A stretch of 64,000 bases of DNA from assembly GCF_008386585.1 (NCBI RefSeq), contig NZ_VUOB01000041.1, positions 186,252-250,251 of the forward strand, written 5' to 3'. Under the pieces are notes generated by a model that was given only the letters and a program-made list of their open reading frames with translations, did not search any database and had not been told where the DNA came from. Origin of the DNA: Solihabitans fulvus. GTDB taxonomy: Bacteria; Actinomycetota; Actinomycetes; Mycobacteriales; Pseudonocardiaceae. The position numbers were made by a program, and so were the translations under genes. Shown here in pieces: positions 44,678 through 52,334 of the stretch (within the stretch, counting starts at the first letter, position 1; every line of letters begins with the position of its first letter).

Positions 44678-45852
44678 TCGACCTGGACGCCGTCCGTGCC
44701 GACACACCCGCCGCGCAGCGGCACATCTTCCTGGACAGCGCGGGCTCCTCGCTGCCGCCGACCCAGGTGCTCGACGCCGTCGTCGACCACCTGCGCACCG
44801 AGGCCGAGATCGGCGGCTACCGCGCGGAGGACGACCGCGCCGACGATCTCGCGGCTGGCTACGCGACCCTGGCCGAGCTGCTCGGCTGCGAGGCCGACGA
44901 GGTGGCGTTCAGCGACAGCGCGACCAGGTCGTGGCTCAGCGCGTTCGACGCCGTCCCGCTCGGCGGCGGCGACCGCGTGCTGATCACCGAGGTCGAGTAC
45001 GCGGGCAACGCCGTTCCGTTGCTGCGCAGGGCCGAGGAGGTCGGGGCGAGCGTCGAGGTGATCCCCTCCGACGAGACCGGCGCGGTGTCCGTCGAGGCGC
45101 TGCGTGAGCTGCTGGACGAGCGGGTCAGGCTCGTGTCGTTGGTGCACGTGCCGACCAACGGCGGCCTGGTGAATCCCGTTCGCGAGGTGGCCGACGCGGC
45201 GCACGAGGTCGGTGCGCTGGTGCTGCTGGACGCCTGCCAGTCGGTCGGCCAGCTGCCCGTGCGCGCGGACGAGCTCGGCGTGGACATGCTGTCCTTCACC
45301 GGTCGCAAGTGGCTGCGGGGGCCGCGCGGCACCGGCGTCCTGGTGGTGCGGCGCGCGGCGGCGGCGCGGTTACGGCCCCGGCTCGTCGACCTGCACAGCG
45401 GCGCCTGGACGGGTCCGCAGGAGTTCTCGCTGCGCGAGGACGCGCGGGTGTTCGAGCTGTGGGAGAACTCGATCGCGGGGCGGCTCGGCCTGATCGCCGC
45501 CGCCCGCTACGCCCTCGACCTCGGCATCGAGGCGATCGAGGCGGCGGTGACCGCGCGCGCCGAACGACTGCGGGCCGGCCTGGCGGACGTGCCGGGAGTG
45601 ACGGTGCACGACCTCGGCGCCAGGCGCTGCGGCACCGTGACCTTCGGCGTCGCAGGGCTTTCCGCGACGCGGGTGTGGGAACTGTTGCGGGCCAAGGACA
45701 TCACGGTCACCGTGAGCCGGGCTTCCTCGACGCTGCTCGACATGGGCAAGCGGGGGTTGGCGGAGGTGGTGCGTGCCTCGCCGCACTACTTCGTGTCCGA
45801 CGACCAGCTCGACGCGTTCGTCGACACGGTGCGCACGATCGCCGCAGGCTAG
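44674..45852 (+). CDS. Class V aminotransferase-family PLP enzyme
   Basis: This 392-aa fold-type I PLP enzyme has LDACQSVGQLPVR (PLP-ring Asp) and DMLSFTGRKWLRGPRGTGVLVV, with K212 as the likely Schiff-base lysine. N-terminal IFLDSAGSSLPPTQVL is typical of cysteine-desulfurase and isopenicillin-N-epimerase-like enzymes. The GTG at 44674 overlaps the binding-protein stop (GTGA) and has GGAG six nt upstream. The substrate is probably the ligand of the coupled binding protein or something derived from it; this is inference. Confidence 0.87.
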   Translation: MIDLDAVRADTPAAQRHIFLDSAGSSLPPTQVLDAVVDHLRTEAEIGGYRAEDDRADDLAAGYATLAELLGCEADEVAFSDSATRSWLSAFDAVPLGGGDRVLITEVEYAGNAVPLLRRAEEVGASVEVIPSDETGAVSVEALRELLDERVRLVSLVHVPTNGGLVNPVREVADAAHEVGALVLLDACQSVGQLPVRADELGVDMLSFTGRKWLRGPRGTGVLVVRRAAAARLRPRLVDLHSGAWTGPQEFSLREDARVFELWENSIAGRLGLIAAARYALDLGIEAIEAAVTARAERLRAGLADVPGVTVHDLGARRCGTVTFGVAGLSATRVWELLRAKDITVTVSRASSTLLDMGKRGLAEVVRASPHYFVSDDQLDAFVDTVRTIAAG

Positions 45853-46055
45853 GCGTTCCATCCCGTGAGGTGCGGCTGGCGGCTGGCCGGCCTGCGAGTG
45901 CGGTGCGGCCGCGCCTCCGGTGCCCGCAGGTAGGTCAGTCGTGTCCGGATGTCGGACGGTGAGGCGGCCAACCGGCGGCGGAGGTTACGCCTCGGCGTGC
46001 ACGGCCTATTCTTGGGTCAGCGAAATACTCCCCGCCACCAGCAGAGGACCTCTTC

Positions 46056-47384
46056 ATGCTGAGCCGTACCGACCTGCGTGGTCGCGTCCCGTCCCCGGCC
46101 GAGCTGCGGGCGGCGTTGCCGCGCGCCGAGGTGGACGTGGACGCCGTGCTGCATCAGGTGCGGCCGGTGGTCGAGGCGGTGGCCGAGCGCGGGGTGGACG
46201 CCGTGCTGGAGCTGGCCGAGCGGTTCGACCGGGTCCGGCCAAGCAGCGTGCGGGTGCCGGTTGGGGAGCTGCACCAGGCCCTCGCCGACCTGGACCCGCC
46301 GGTGCGGGCCGCGCTGGAGGAGAGCATCGCGCGGGCCAGGCTCGTGCACGCCGACCAGCGGCGCGCCGACGTGACCACGCAGGTCGTGGCGGGCGGCACG
46401 GTGACCGAGCGGTGGGTGCCGGTGGCCAGGGTCGGCCTGTATGCGCCCGGCGGGCTCGCCGTCTACCCGTCCAGCGTCGTCATGAACGTCGTGCCCGCGC
46501 AGACCGCCGGGGTCGAGTCGCTGGTGGTCTGCTCGCCCCCGCAGGCCGAGTTCGGCGGCCGGCCGCACCCGACGATCCTCGCCGCGTGCGCGCTGCTGGA
46601 CGTCGAGGAGGTGTGGGCGGTCGGCGGTGCGCAAGCCGTTGCTCTGCTCGCCTACGGCGGCGTGGACACCGACGGGGCGGAGCTCGCGCCGGTCGACCTG
46701 GTGACCGGGCCGGGCAACATCTACGTCACCGCCGCGAAGCGGTTGCTGCGCGGGCTGATCGGCATCGACTCCGAGGCTGGCCCGACGGAGATCGCCGTGC
46801 TCGCGGACGAGACTGCCGACGCGGTGCACGTCGCGGCCGATCTGATCAGCCAGGCCGAGCACGACCCGCTCGCGGCGAGCGTGCTCGTGACGACCTCGGC
46901 CGAGCTGGCGGACGCCGTCGACGCCGAGCTCGACCGGCAGGTCGCGGCGACCAAGCACAGTGAGCGGATCCGGACCTCGTTGCGCGGCAGGCAGTCCGGC
47001 TGCGTGCTGGTGTCCACTGTGGACGACGGACTGCGCGTGGTGAACGCCTACGCCGCCGAGCACCTGGAGATCCAGACCGCCGACGCCCGCGCGGTGGCGG
47101 CCAGGGTGCGCAGCGCTGGCGCGGTGTTCGTCGGTGCGTACGCGCCGGTCTCGCTCGGCGACTACTGCGCGGGCTCCAACCACGTGCTGCCGACGGGCGG
47201 CTGCGCGCGGCACTCGTCCGGCCTGTCGGTGCAGACCTTCCTGCGCGGGATCCACGTGATCGACTACAGCGAGGACGCGCTGCGCGAGGTCGCCGACAAG
47301 GTCGTCGCGCTCGCCAACGCCGAGGACCTGCCGGCGCACGGCCAGGCCGTCACCGCCCGCTTCGCGGCAGGCGGTCGGGCATGA
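46056..47384 (+). CDS. hisD: Histidinol dehydrogenase
   Basis: This 442-aa zinc enzyme carries out the last two oxidations of histidine synthesis. Family motifs are GLYAPGGLAVYPSSVVMNVVPAQTAGV, VDLVTGPGNIYVTAAKRLL, GIDSEAGPTEIAVLAD and LGDYCAGSNHVLPTGG, which include zinc and catalytic residues. It is the first gene of hisDCB. The 203 bp upstream carry no gene. The stop overlaps hisC (ATGA). Confidence 0.97.
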   Translation: MLSRTDLRGRVPSPAELRAALPRAEVDVDAVLHQVRPVVEAVAERGVDAVLELAERFDRVRPSSVRVPVGELHQALADLDPPVRAALEESIARARLVHADQRRADVTTQVVAGGTVTERWVPVARVGLYAPGGLAVYPSSVVMNVVPAQTAGVESLVVCSPPQAEFGGRPHPTILAACALLDVEEVWAVGGAQAVALLAYGGVDTDGAELAPVDLVTGPGNIYVTAAKRLLRGLIGIDSEAGPTEIAVLADETADAVHVAADLISQAEHDPLAASVLVTTSAELADAVDAELDRQVAATKHSERIRTSLRGRQSGCVLVSTVDDGLRVVNAYAAEHLEIQTADARAVAARVRSAGAVFVGAYAPVSLGDYCAGSNHVLPTGGCARHSSGLSVQTFLRGIHVIDYSEDALREVADKVVALANAEDLPAHGQAVTARFAAGGRA

Positions 47385-48508
47385 GCGAGGACTCGTCGGC
47401 AGGGGAGGCCGTGGTCGGGGCGCGGGTCGAGTTGGCCGATCTGCCGCTGCGCGAGGACCTGCGCGGCAGCACGCCCTACGGCGCGCCGCAGCTGGACGTG
47501 CCGGTTCGGTTGAACACCAACGAGAACCCGTACCCGCCGCCGCCGGAGCTGGTGGCCGACGTGACGCGCGCCGCCGCCGAGGCCGCCGCGCAGCTGCACC
47601 GCTACCCGGACCGGGACGCGGTGGCGCTGCGCGCCGACCTGGCCGGCTACCTGGCCGCGTCGACGGGCGTGCCGCTGACCGTGGCGAACGTCTGGGCGGC
47701 CAACGGCTCCAACGAGATCCTGCAACAGATCCTCCAGGCCTTCGGCGGGCCCGGCCGCACCGCGCTGGGGTTCGAGCCCTCCTACTCGATGCACCCGATC
47801 ATCGCGGCCGGCACCCGCACCGAGTGGGCGCCCGCGCCGAGGCGGGCCGACTTCTCCCTGGACACCGCGGCCGCCGCGGCGCTCCTCGCCGAACGACGCC
47901 CCGACATCACGTTCGTGACCAGCCCGAACAACCCGACCGGGCAGTCGATCCCGCCCGTCGAGCTGCGCGAGCTGGTCGCGGCGGCTCCCGGCATCGTGGT
48001 GGTGGACGAGGCCTACGCCGAGTTCTCCGGCAGGCCGAGCGCGGTCACGCTGCTCGACGAGTTCGCCGACCGGCTGATCGTCACCCGCACCATGAGCAAG
48101 GCGTTCGCGTTCGCGGGCGGCCGGCTTGGCTACCTCGCCGCCGCGCCCGCCGTGGTGGACGCGTTGCAGCTGGTCCGGTTGCCCTATCACCTTTCCGCGC
48201 TCACCCAGGCGGCGGCGCGGGCGGCGCTGCGGCATGCCGACGCCACGCTCGGCTCGGTCGCGGCGCTGGTCGCCGAGCGGAACCGGGTGGTGGAGTCGTT
48301 GGCGGGCCTGGGTTTCGAGGTCGTGCCGAGCGACGCGAACTTCGTGCTGTTCGGGCGGTTCGAGGACGCGCGCGCGGCGTGGCAGGGCTATCTCGACCAC
48401 GGCGTGCTGATCCGTGACGTCGGCATCGCGGGACATCTGCGAGTCACCGTCGGCACTCCCGATGAGAACGACGCTTTTCTCGCCGCGAGCAAGGAGATCA
48501 GCAGGTGA
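47381..48508 (+). CDS. hisC: Histidinol-phosphate aminotransferase
   Basis: This 375-aa class I/II aminotransferase shows VRLNTNENPYPPPPEL, TSPNNPTGQSIP, VVVDEAYAEFSG and the lysine motif TRTMSKAFAFAGGRLGYLAA. It converts imidazole acetol phosphate to histidinol phosphate. It overlaps both hisD and hisB by four bases, showing full coupling. Confidence 0.96.
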   Translation: MSEDSSAGEAVVGARVELADLPLREDLRGSTPYGAPQLDVPVRLNTNENPYPPPPELVADVTRAAAEAAAQLHRYPDRDAVALRADLAGYLAASTGVPLTVANVWAANGSNEILQQILQAFGGPGRTALGFEPSYSMHPIIAAGTRTEWAPAPRRADFSLDTAAAAALLAERRPDITFVTSPNNPTGQSIPPVELRELVAAAPGIVVVDEAYAEFSGRPSAVTLLDEFADRLIVTRTMSKAFAFAGGRLGYLAAAPAVVDALQLVRLPYHLSALTQAAARAALRHADATLGSVAALVAERNRVVESLAGLGFEVVPSDANFVLFGRFEDARAAWQGYLDHGVLIRDVGIAGHLRVTVGTPDENDAFLAASKEISR

Positions 48509-49104
48509 ATCGCGTAGCCAAGGTGGAGCGGAGCACCAAGGAGTCCTCGGTCTACGTCGAGGTCGACCTCGACGGCGCCGGCAAGGTGGACATCAGCACC
48601 GGTGTGCCGTTCTACGACCACATGCTGACCGCGCTGGGTGTGCACGGCGCGCTCGACCTCGTGGTCAGGGCGACCGGTGACGTCGAGATCGACGCGCACC
48701 ACACGGTCGAGGACGTGGCGATCGTGCTCGGTCAGGCGATTCACGAGGCGCTCGGCGACAAGACCGGGATCCGGCGGTTCGGCGACGCGTGGATCCCGAT
48801 GGACGAGACGCTGGCGCACGCCGCGATCGACGTGTCGGGGCGGCCTTACTGCGTGCACGTCGGCGAGCCGGAGGCGTTCAACACCTTCACGATCGGCGGC
48901 AACTACCCGTTCGTGCTGAACCGGCACGTGTTCGACTCGCTGGCCTTCCACGCGCAGCTCGCGCTGCACGTGCGGGTGGTGCACGGCAGGGATCCGCACC
49001 ACATCGCCGAGGCGCAGTACAAGGCGGTCGCGCGGGCGCTGCGGGCGGCCGTCGAGCCGGACCCGAGGCTGGTCGGCGTGCCGTCCACCAAGGGTGTTCT
49101 GTAG
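48505..49104 (+). CDS. hisB: Imidazoleglycerol-phosphate dehydratase
   Basis: This 199-aa manganese enzyme has the two metal-binding repeats DAHHTVEDVAIVLG and DPHHIAEAQYKAVAR, plus STGVPFYDHMLTALGVHG. The length matches the single-function HisB of actinobacteria. In related genomes hisH and priA follow closely; here about 11.9 kb intervene between hisB and hisH. Confidence 0.97.
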   Translation: MNRVAKVERSTKESSVYVEVDLDGAGKVDISTGVPFYDHMLTALGVHGALDLVVRATGDVEIDAHHTVEDVAIVLGQAIHEALGDKTGIRRFGDAWIPMDETLAHAAIDVSGRPYCVHVGEPEAFNTFTIGGNYPFVLNRHVFDSLAFHAQLALHVRVVHGRDPHHIAEAQYKAVARALRAAVEPDPRLVGVPSTKGVL

Positions 49105-49130
49105 GAAAACCGTTGTAGGGAAGGCATTTC

Positions 49131-49289
49131 GTGTCGAAGGACTGGGTCTGGGTTGCCCTGCTCGCGCTGTCGGGGTTTCTGATCGGCGGGGTCTACACGA
49201 CCTGGAAGACCGCGAAGTTCATGGCGACGGTGCTCGCCGTCTGCGCCCTGCTGGCCGCGGGCGGCGCCGTCGCGTGGATGCTCTCCTAG
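49131..49289 (+). CDS. Small two-helix membrane protein after hisB
   Basis: This 52-aa ORF starts at a GTG at 49131, 26 bp after hisB and preceded by GTAGGGAAGG. It reads VSKDWVWVALLALSGFLIGG, a short basic loop (TTWKTAKF), then a second hydrophobic helix ending AWMLS. Small membrane ORFs are common at this spot between hisB and hisH in relatives, so I take it as the last original his-operon gene before the inserted region. The function is unknown. Confidence 0.65.
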   Translation: MSKDWVWVALLALSGFLIGGVYTTWKTAKFMATVLAVCALLAAGGAVAWMLS

Positions 49290-49310
49290 GCTGCGCCGCG
49301 CTGTATTTGA

Positions 49311-49335
49311 CCTAGCGGTACAGAATTCTGCTAGG
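49311..49335. promoter_or_regulatory. Palindromic operator/promoter of a TetR gene
   Basis: CCTAGC (49311-49316) and GCTAGG (49330-49335) form a dyad, and inside it CAGAATTCTG (49321-49330) is a second palindrome. A TTGACC -35-like box starts at 49308. The dyad lies 9 bp before the TetR ATG, as expected for autorepression. Confidence 0.55.
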
Positions 49336-49343
49336 GTTGGCTC

Positions 49344-49922
49344 ATGGGCAGGCCGAAGCAGTTCGATCCGGACGTCGCGGTGGAACAGGCGATGGCGACG
49401 TTCTGGCGAAAGGGCTACGCCTCGACCACGCCGCAGGATCTCGTTGCCGCGCTCGGCATCGGCAAGGGGAGTCTCTACAACACGTTCGAGAGCAAGCACG
49501 CGCTCTTCGAACGGGCGCTGCGGCGCTACCGGGACACCGCCGCCGCCGAGCTGGTCGAGATGCTGGGGCGGCCCGGTCCGGTGAAGGAGCGGCTGCGCGC
49601 GGCGATGGAGGCCATCGTCGAGTTCGACCTGGCCGACCCGGACCGCAAGGGCTGCTTCGCGGTGAACACCGCGGCCGAGCTGGCCGGCGTCGATCCGGAG
49701 GCGACCGGGCTGGTCGCCAGGATGTTCGCCCGCACGGAGAGTGCGCTCCTGGCGGTCATCGAGGAGGGGCAGCGCTCCGGCGAGCTGGACCCCGGCCGGG
49801 ACGCCGAGGCGATCGCCAGCATGTTGCTCGCCGTGGTGATCGGGATGCGGGTCCTGGCGAAGACGGCGGACGGCCCCGCGCAGTTGCGCCGGACCGTCGA
49901 CGCGGCCCTCGACGCCTGCTGA
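49344..49922 (+). CDS. TetR-family regulator
   Basis: This 192-aa protein begins MGRPKQFDPDVAVEQAMATFWRKGYASTTPQDLVAALGIGKGSLYNTFESK, the TetR helix-turn-helix of the common GRPKxFD type. The C-terminal domain contains DPDRKGCFAVNTAAELAG. It lies 111 bp before an SDR in the same direction. The NemR/AcrR-like regulators of this type often control an adjacent oxidoreductase, so the SDR is the probable target. Its stop lies within a 23-bp tandem duplication. Confidence 0.88.
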   Translation: MGRPKQFDPDVAVEQAMATFWRKGYASTTPQDLVAALGIGKGSLYNTFESKHALFERALRRYRDTAAAELVEMLGRPGPVKERLRAAMEAIVEFDLADPDRKGCFAVNTAAELAGVDPEATGLVARMFARTESALLAVIEEGQRSGELDPGRDAEAIASMLLAVVIGMRVLAKTADGPAQLRRTVDAALDAC

Positions 49923-49959
49923 CCCTCGTTTCTGCTGCCTGCTGACACTCGATTTTGCT
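49914..49959 (+). repeat. 23-bp tandem duplication across a TetR stop
   Basis: Two 23-bp units, beginning GCCTGCTGACCCTCG (49914-49936) and GCCTGCTGACACTCG (49937-49959), differ at three positions. The first contains the TGA stop (49920-49922) of the TetR gene. The second is an extra copy downstream. Confidence 0.8.
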
Positions 49960-50032
49960 GTCACAGCAGGGTTCTGGGCTGCCCATAATTTGTACTCATA
50001 GGTCAAAAACGGAGATCACCAAGGAGCACAGC

Positions 50033-50812
50033 ATGGACCTCCACCTTTCGGAGAAGACCGCCGTCGTGACCGGCGCCAGCCGGGGCATCGGGCTGGCCGT
50101 CGTCCGCAGGCTGGTCGAGGAGGGCGTCCGCGTCGTCGGCGCGGCCCGCACGATCACCACCGAGCTGACGGACTCCGGCGCGGTGCCGGTGGCCGTCGAC
50201 CTCAGCACGCCGGAGGGCGCCGACGTGCTGATCGACCGGGCCACCACCGAGTTCGGCGGGATCGACGTGCTGGTCAACAACGTCGGCGGCGGCGACGCGG
50301 TCTCCGGCGGCTTCCGCACCATCGACCCGGACGCCTGGCGGCGCACCTTCGACGTGAACTTCTTCAGCGCCGTGCACGTCACCAGGGCCGCGCTGCCCAG
50401 TCTGCTGGCCAGCAAGGGATCCGTGCTCACCGTGTCCTCCGTCGGCGCAAGGCTGCCCGGCGCGGGCCCCGCCGACTACAACGCGGCCAAGGCGGCGCTC
50501 ACCGCGCTCGGCAAGGCGCTCGCCGAGGAGTTCGGCCCGCAGGGCCTGCGGGTGAACACCGTCTCGCCCGGTCCGGTCCGCACCGCCATCTGGGAGGCCG
50601 CCGACGGGTTCGGCGGGACGCTGGCCGCCGCCAACGGCGTCGAGCTCGGTGACTTCCTCACTCAGGTGCCCGCGATGATGGGCATGACGACCGGGCGGCT
50701 CATCGAGCCCGAGGAGGTCGCCGCGCTGATCGCCTTCCTCGCCTCGGACCACGCGCGCAGCATCGCCGGGGCCGACCACCTCATCGACGGCGGCCTGTCC
50801 AAGTCGGCGTGA
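50033..50812 (+). CDS. Short-chain dehydrogenase/reductase
   Basis: This 259-aa SDR has VVTGASRGIGLAVVRRL (NAD(P) motif), VLVNNVGGGD (NNxG), catalytic Ser in VSSVGARLPG and YNAAKAALTALGKALA (YxxxK). The C-terminal AGADHLIDGGLSKSA is typical of oxidoreductases of this family. AAGGAG precedes the ATG at 50033. It is probably controlled by the TetR protein just upstream. The substrate is unknown. Its 3' end is part of a 126-bp duplication. Confidence 0.9.
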   Translation: MDLHLSEKTAVVTGASRGIGLAVVRRLVEEGVRVVGAARTITTELTDSGAVPVAVDLSTPEGADVLIDRATTEFGGIDVLVNNVGGGDAVSGGFRTIDPDAWRRTFDVNFFSAVHVTRAALPSLLASKGSVLTVSSVGARLPGAGPADYNAAKAALTALGKALAEEFGPQGLRVNTVSPGPVRTAIWEAADGFGGTLAAANGVELGDFLTQVPAMMGMTTGRLIEPEEVAALIAFLASDHARSIAGADHLIDGGLSKSA

Positions 50813-51007
50813 CAGCGGCTCGTCCCGCGCGCACACCCGACTGACCCGTGGATCGGATGCCGCCTTCGGTGCTCGGCTTGAGTTTGGGGCGTCGGGGCTG
50901 ACCACCTCATCGACGGCGGCCTGTCCAAGTCGGCGTGACGTTTCACCCCGACAGAAGCGGAGGCACGTGGGTCAGATGCCGCCTTCGGTGCTGGGCTTGA
51001 GTTTGGG
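50767..51007. repeat. Tandem duplication of the SDR and soxR 3' ends
   Basis: The last about 45 bp of the SDR gene (from 50771) recur at about 50897-50940. The 3' end of the soxR gene (about 50975-51007) has a copy at about 50856-50889. So a unit spanning both convergent gene ends was duplicated, with period 126 bp on the left and 119 bp on the right, and the middle has diverged. Both genes remain intact. Confidence 0.85.
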
Positions 51008-51433
51008 GGCGCCGGGGCCGTTGGTGGACTGCACGTCGTCGGTGTTGTAGAGGCCGCAGCTGCGCAGGGACAGGCAGCCGCAGCCGATGCAGGAGGTCAG
51101 CCGGTCGCGGAGCCGTTGCAGCGCGTCGATCCTGGTGTCCAGCTCGACGCGCCAGTTGTTGGACAGCCGCGCCCAGTCGGACTTGGTCGGCGTGCGGCCC
51201 TCGGGCAGGGTCGCCATCGCGGCGCGCACGTCCTCCAGGCTCAGCCCGACGCGTTGCGCGGTGCGGATGAACGCCAGCCGCCGCAACACCGAACGCGGGT
51301 ACCTGCGCTGGTTCCCGCTGGTCCGGTCGGAGGCGATCAGGCCGCGCTCCTCGTAGAACCGCAGCGCAGTGTGCGGCACCCCGCTCCGGTCGGCGACCTG
51401 GCCGATGGTGAGCAACTCCGGCAGTCTCGTCAC
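50972..51433 (-). CDS. soxR: Redox-sensing MerR-family regulator SoxR
   Basis: This 153-aa protein has a MerR helix-turn-helix (TIGQVADRSGVPHTALRFYEERGLI), a dimerisation helix and the 2Fe-2S site C115-IG-C118-G-C120-LSLRS-C126, the exact CxxCxCx5C pattern of SoxR. In actinobacteria SoxR answers redox-active secondary metabolites and controls a small regulon rather than SoxS. A perfect 20-bp palindrome lies in its promoter. Its place within a region that makes a predicted redox-active nitro compound is suggestive. Confidence 0.93.
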   Translation of the reverse strand: MTRLPELLTIGQVADRSGVPHTALRFYEERGLIASDRTSGNQRRYPRSVLRRLAFIRTAQRVGLSLEDVRAAMATLPEGRTPTKSDWARLSNNWRVELDTRIDALQRLRDRLTSCIGCGCLSLRSCGLYNTDDVQSTNGPGAPKLKPSTEGGI

Positions 51434-51461
51434 CCGGACAGCTTAGGGTTCCGAGGCTCAG

Positions 51462-51481
51462 ACCTCTACCCTGGTAGAGGT
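51462..51481. promoter_or_regulatory. SoxR-type palindrome
   Basis: ACCTCTACC (51462-51470) and GGTAGAGGT (51473-51481) form a perfect 9-bp dyad with a 2-bp centre. It lies about 28 bp upstream of the soxR start and just past the end of the neighbouring TetR gene. Dyads of this size between promoter elements are typical of MerR-family operators. Confidence 0.75.
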
Positions 51482-51494
51482 TCCACGGCGGATG

Positions 51495-52235
51495 TCACGT
51501 GCCGGCGCGGGGATCCGGCGGGGCGAGGTTGTCCGGCGGGTAGTCGGGCGTGGTCCAGCCCAGCGTGCGGAAGGCGAGCCAGGACAGCCCCTCGGCGATC
51601 TCCTCGACGGACATGCCCTGGTTGTGCCGCTGGAACTCGTACAGTTCCGGCGCGAGCGGCGCGAGCAGCATGTCCAGCAGCGGTGCCGTGCCTGGCACGC
51701 CTGCCGCGTCGAGCAGCACTCGGATGTGCGTCCGCCAGAACCCGTAGACGCCGGTGCGGAACCTGGCCCGCCCGGTCTCGGCGCCGAGCGCCAGGTGCAG
51801 GTGTCGCTCGAGCAGCTCGATCATGGCCCGGTAGAACGCGGCGAGGCGTTCTGGCGGGGTCGCGCCGGGACCGAGCGGCGGCACGCCGGTCAGGATGCGT
51901 TCCTGGAGTTCGCGCTCGTGCTCGTCGAGCAGGGCCTGCGCGATGGAGGTCGGGTCGGGGTAGCGGCGGTACAGCGTGGCCCTGCCGACCCCGGCCGCGC
52001 GCGCGATGTCCTCCATGGTGACGTCCTTGGCGTTGCCGTCGGCGAACAGCTTCTCGGCCGCCTCGAGCACGCGCGCGCGGTTCCTGGCGGCGTCGGCCCG
52101 CTCCTGCCTCGGCTGCTCGGCGCTGACCGGGGCGACGGCGCCGAGCACGACCTCGGCGACCGGGATCCGGCCGAGGTTGGCCTGGTGCCCGTTGGCGCGC
52201 GGCGGAGGCCTGTCGGTGCTGCTGCGACCTGCCAT
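51495..52235 (-). CDS. TetR-family regulator, divergent from a DMT transporter
   Basis: This 246-aa regulator has an unusually long, polar N-terminus (about 48 residues) before the TetR helix-turn-helix (ARVLEAAEKLFADGNAKDVTMEDIARAAGVGRATLYRRY). The C-terminal domain follows (LERHLHLALGAETGRARFRTGVYGFWRTHIRVLLDAAG). It diverges from a DMT-type transporter with 99 bp between them, containing two GGAC/GTCC dyads. The ligand is unknown. Confidence 0.87.
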   Translation of the reverse strand: MAGRSSTDRPPPRANGHQANLGRIPVAEVVLGAVAPVSAEQPRQERADAARNRARVLEAAEKLFADGNAKDVTMEDIARAAGVGRATLYRRYPDPTSIAQALLDEHERELQERILTGVPPLGPGATPPERLAAFYRAMIELLERHLHLALGAETGRARFRTGVYGFWRTHIRVLLDAAGVPGTAPLLDMLLAPLAPELYEFQRHNQGMSVEEIAEGLSWLAFRTLGWTTPDYPPDNLAPPDPRAGT

Positions 52236-52264
52236 GGCACCACCTTACGTCTTGCCGGGGAAGT

Positions 52265-52312
52265 GGACGTGTCGTCCGTCTTCACTTCCAACTATAAGCG
52301 GACAAGGTGTCC
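52265..52312. promoter_or_regulatory. Two GGAC/GTCC dyads in a divergent promoter
   Basis: GGAC-N5-GTCC lies at 52265-52277 and GGACA-N3-TGTCC at 52300-52312. A TATAAG -10-like box at 52294-52299 touches the second dyad. Together they are good candidates for the TetR operator that silences the transporter. Confidence 0.5.
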
Positions 52313-52334
52313 ACTTGTGCGCTATGGTAGCCGC

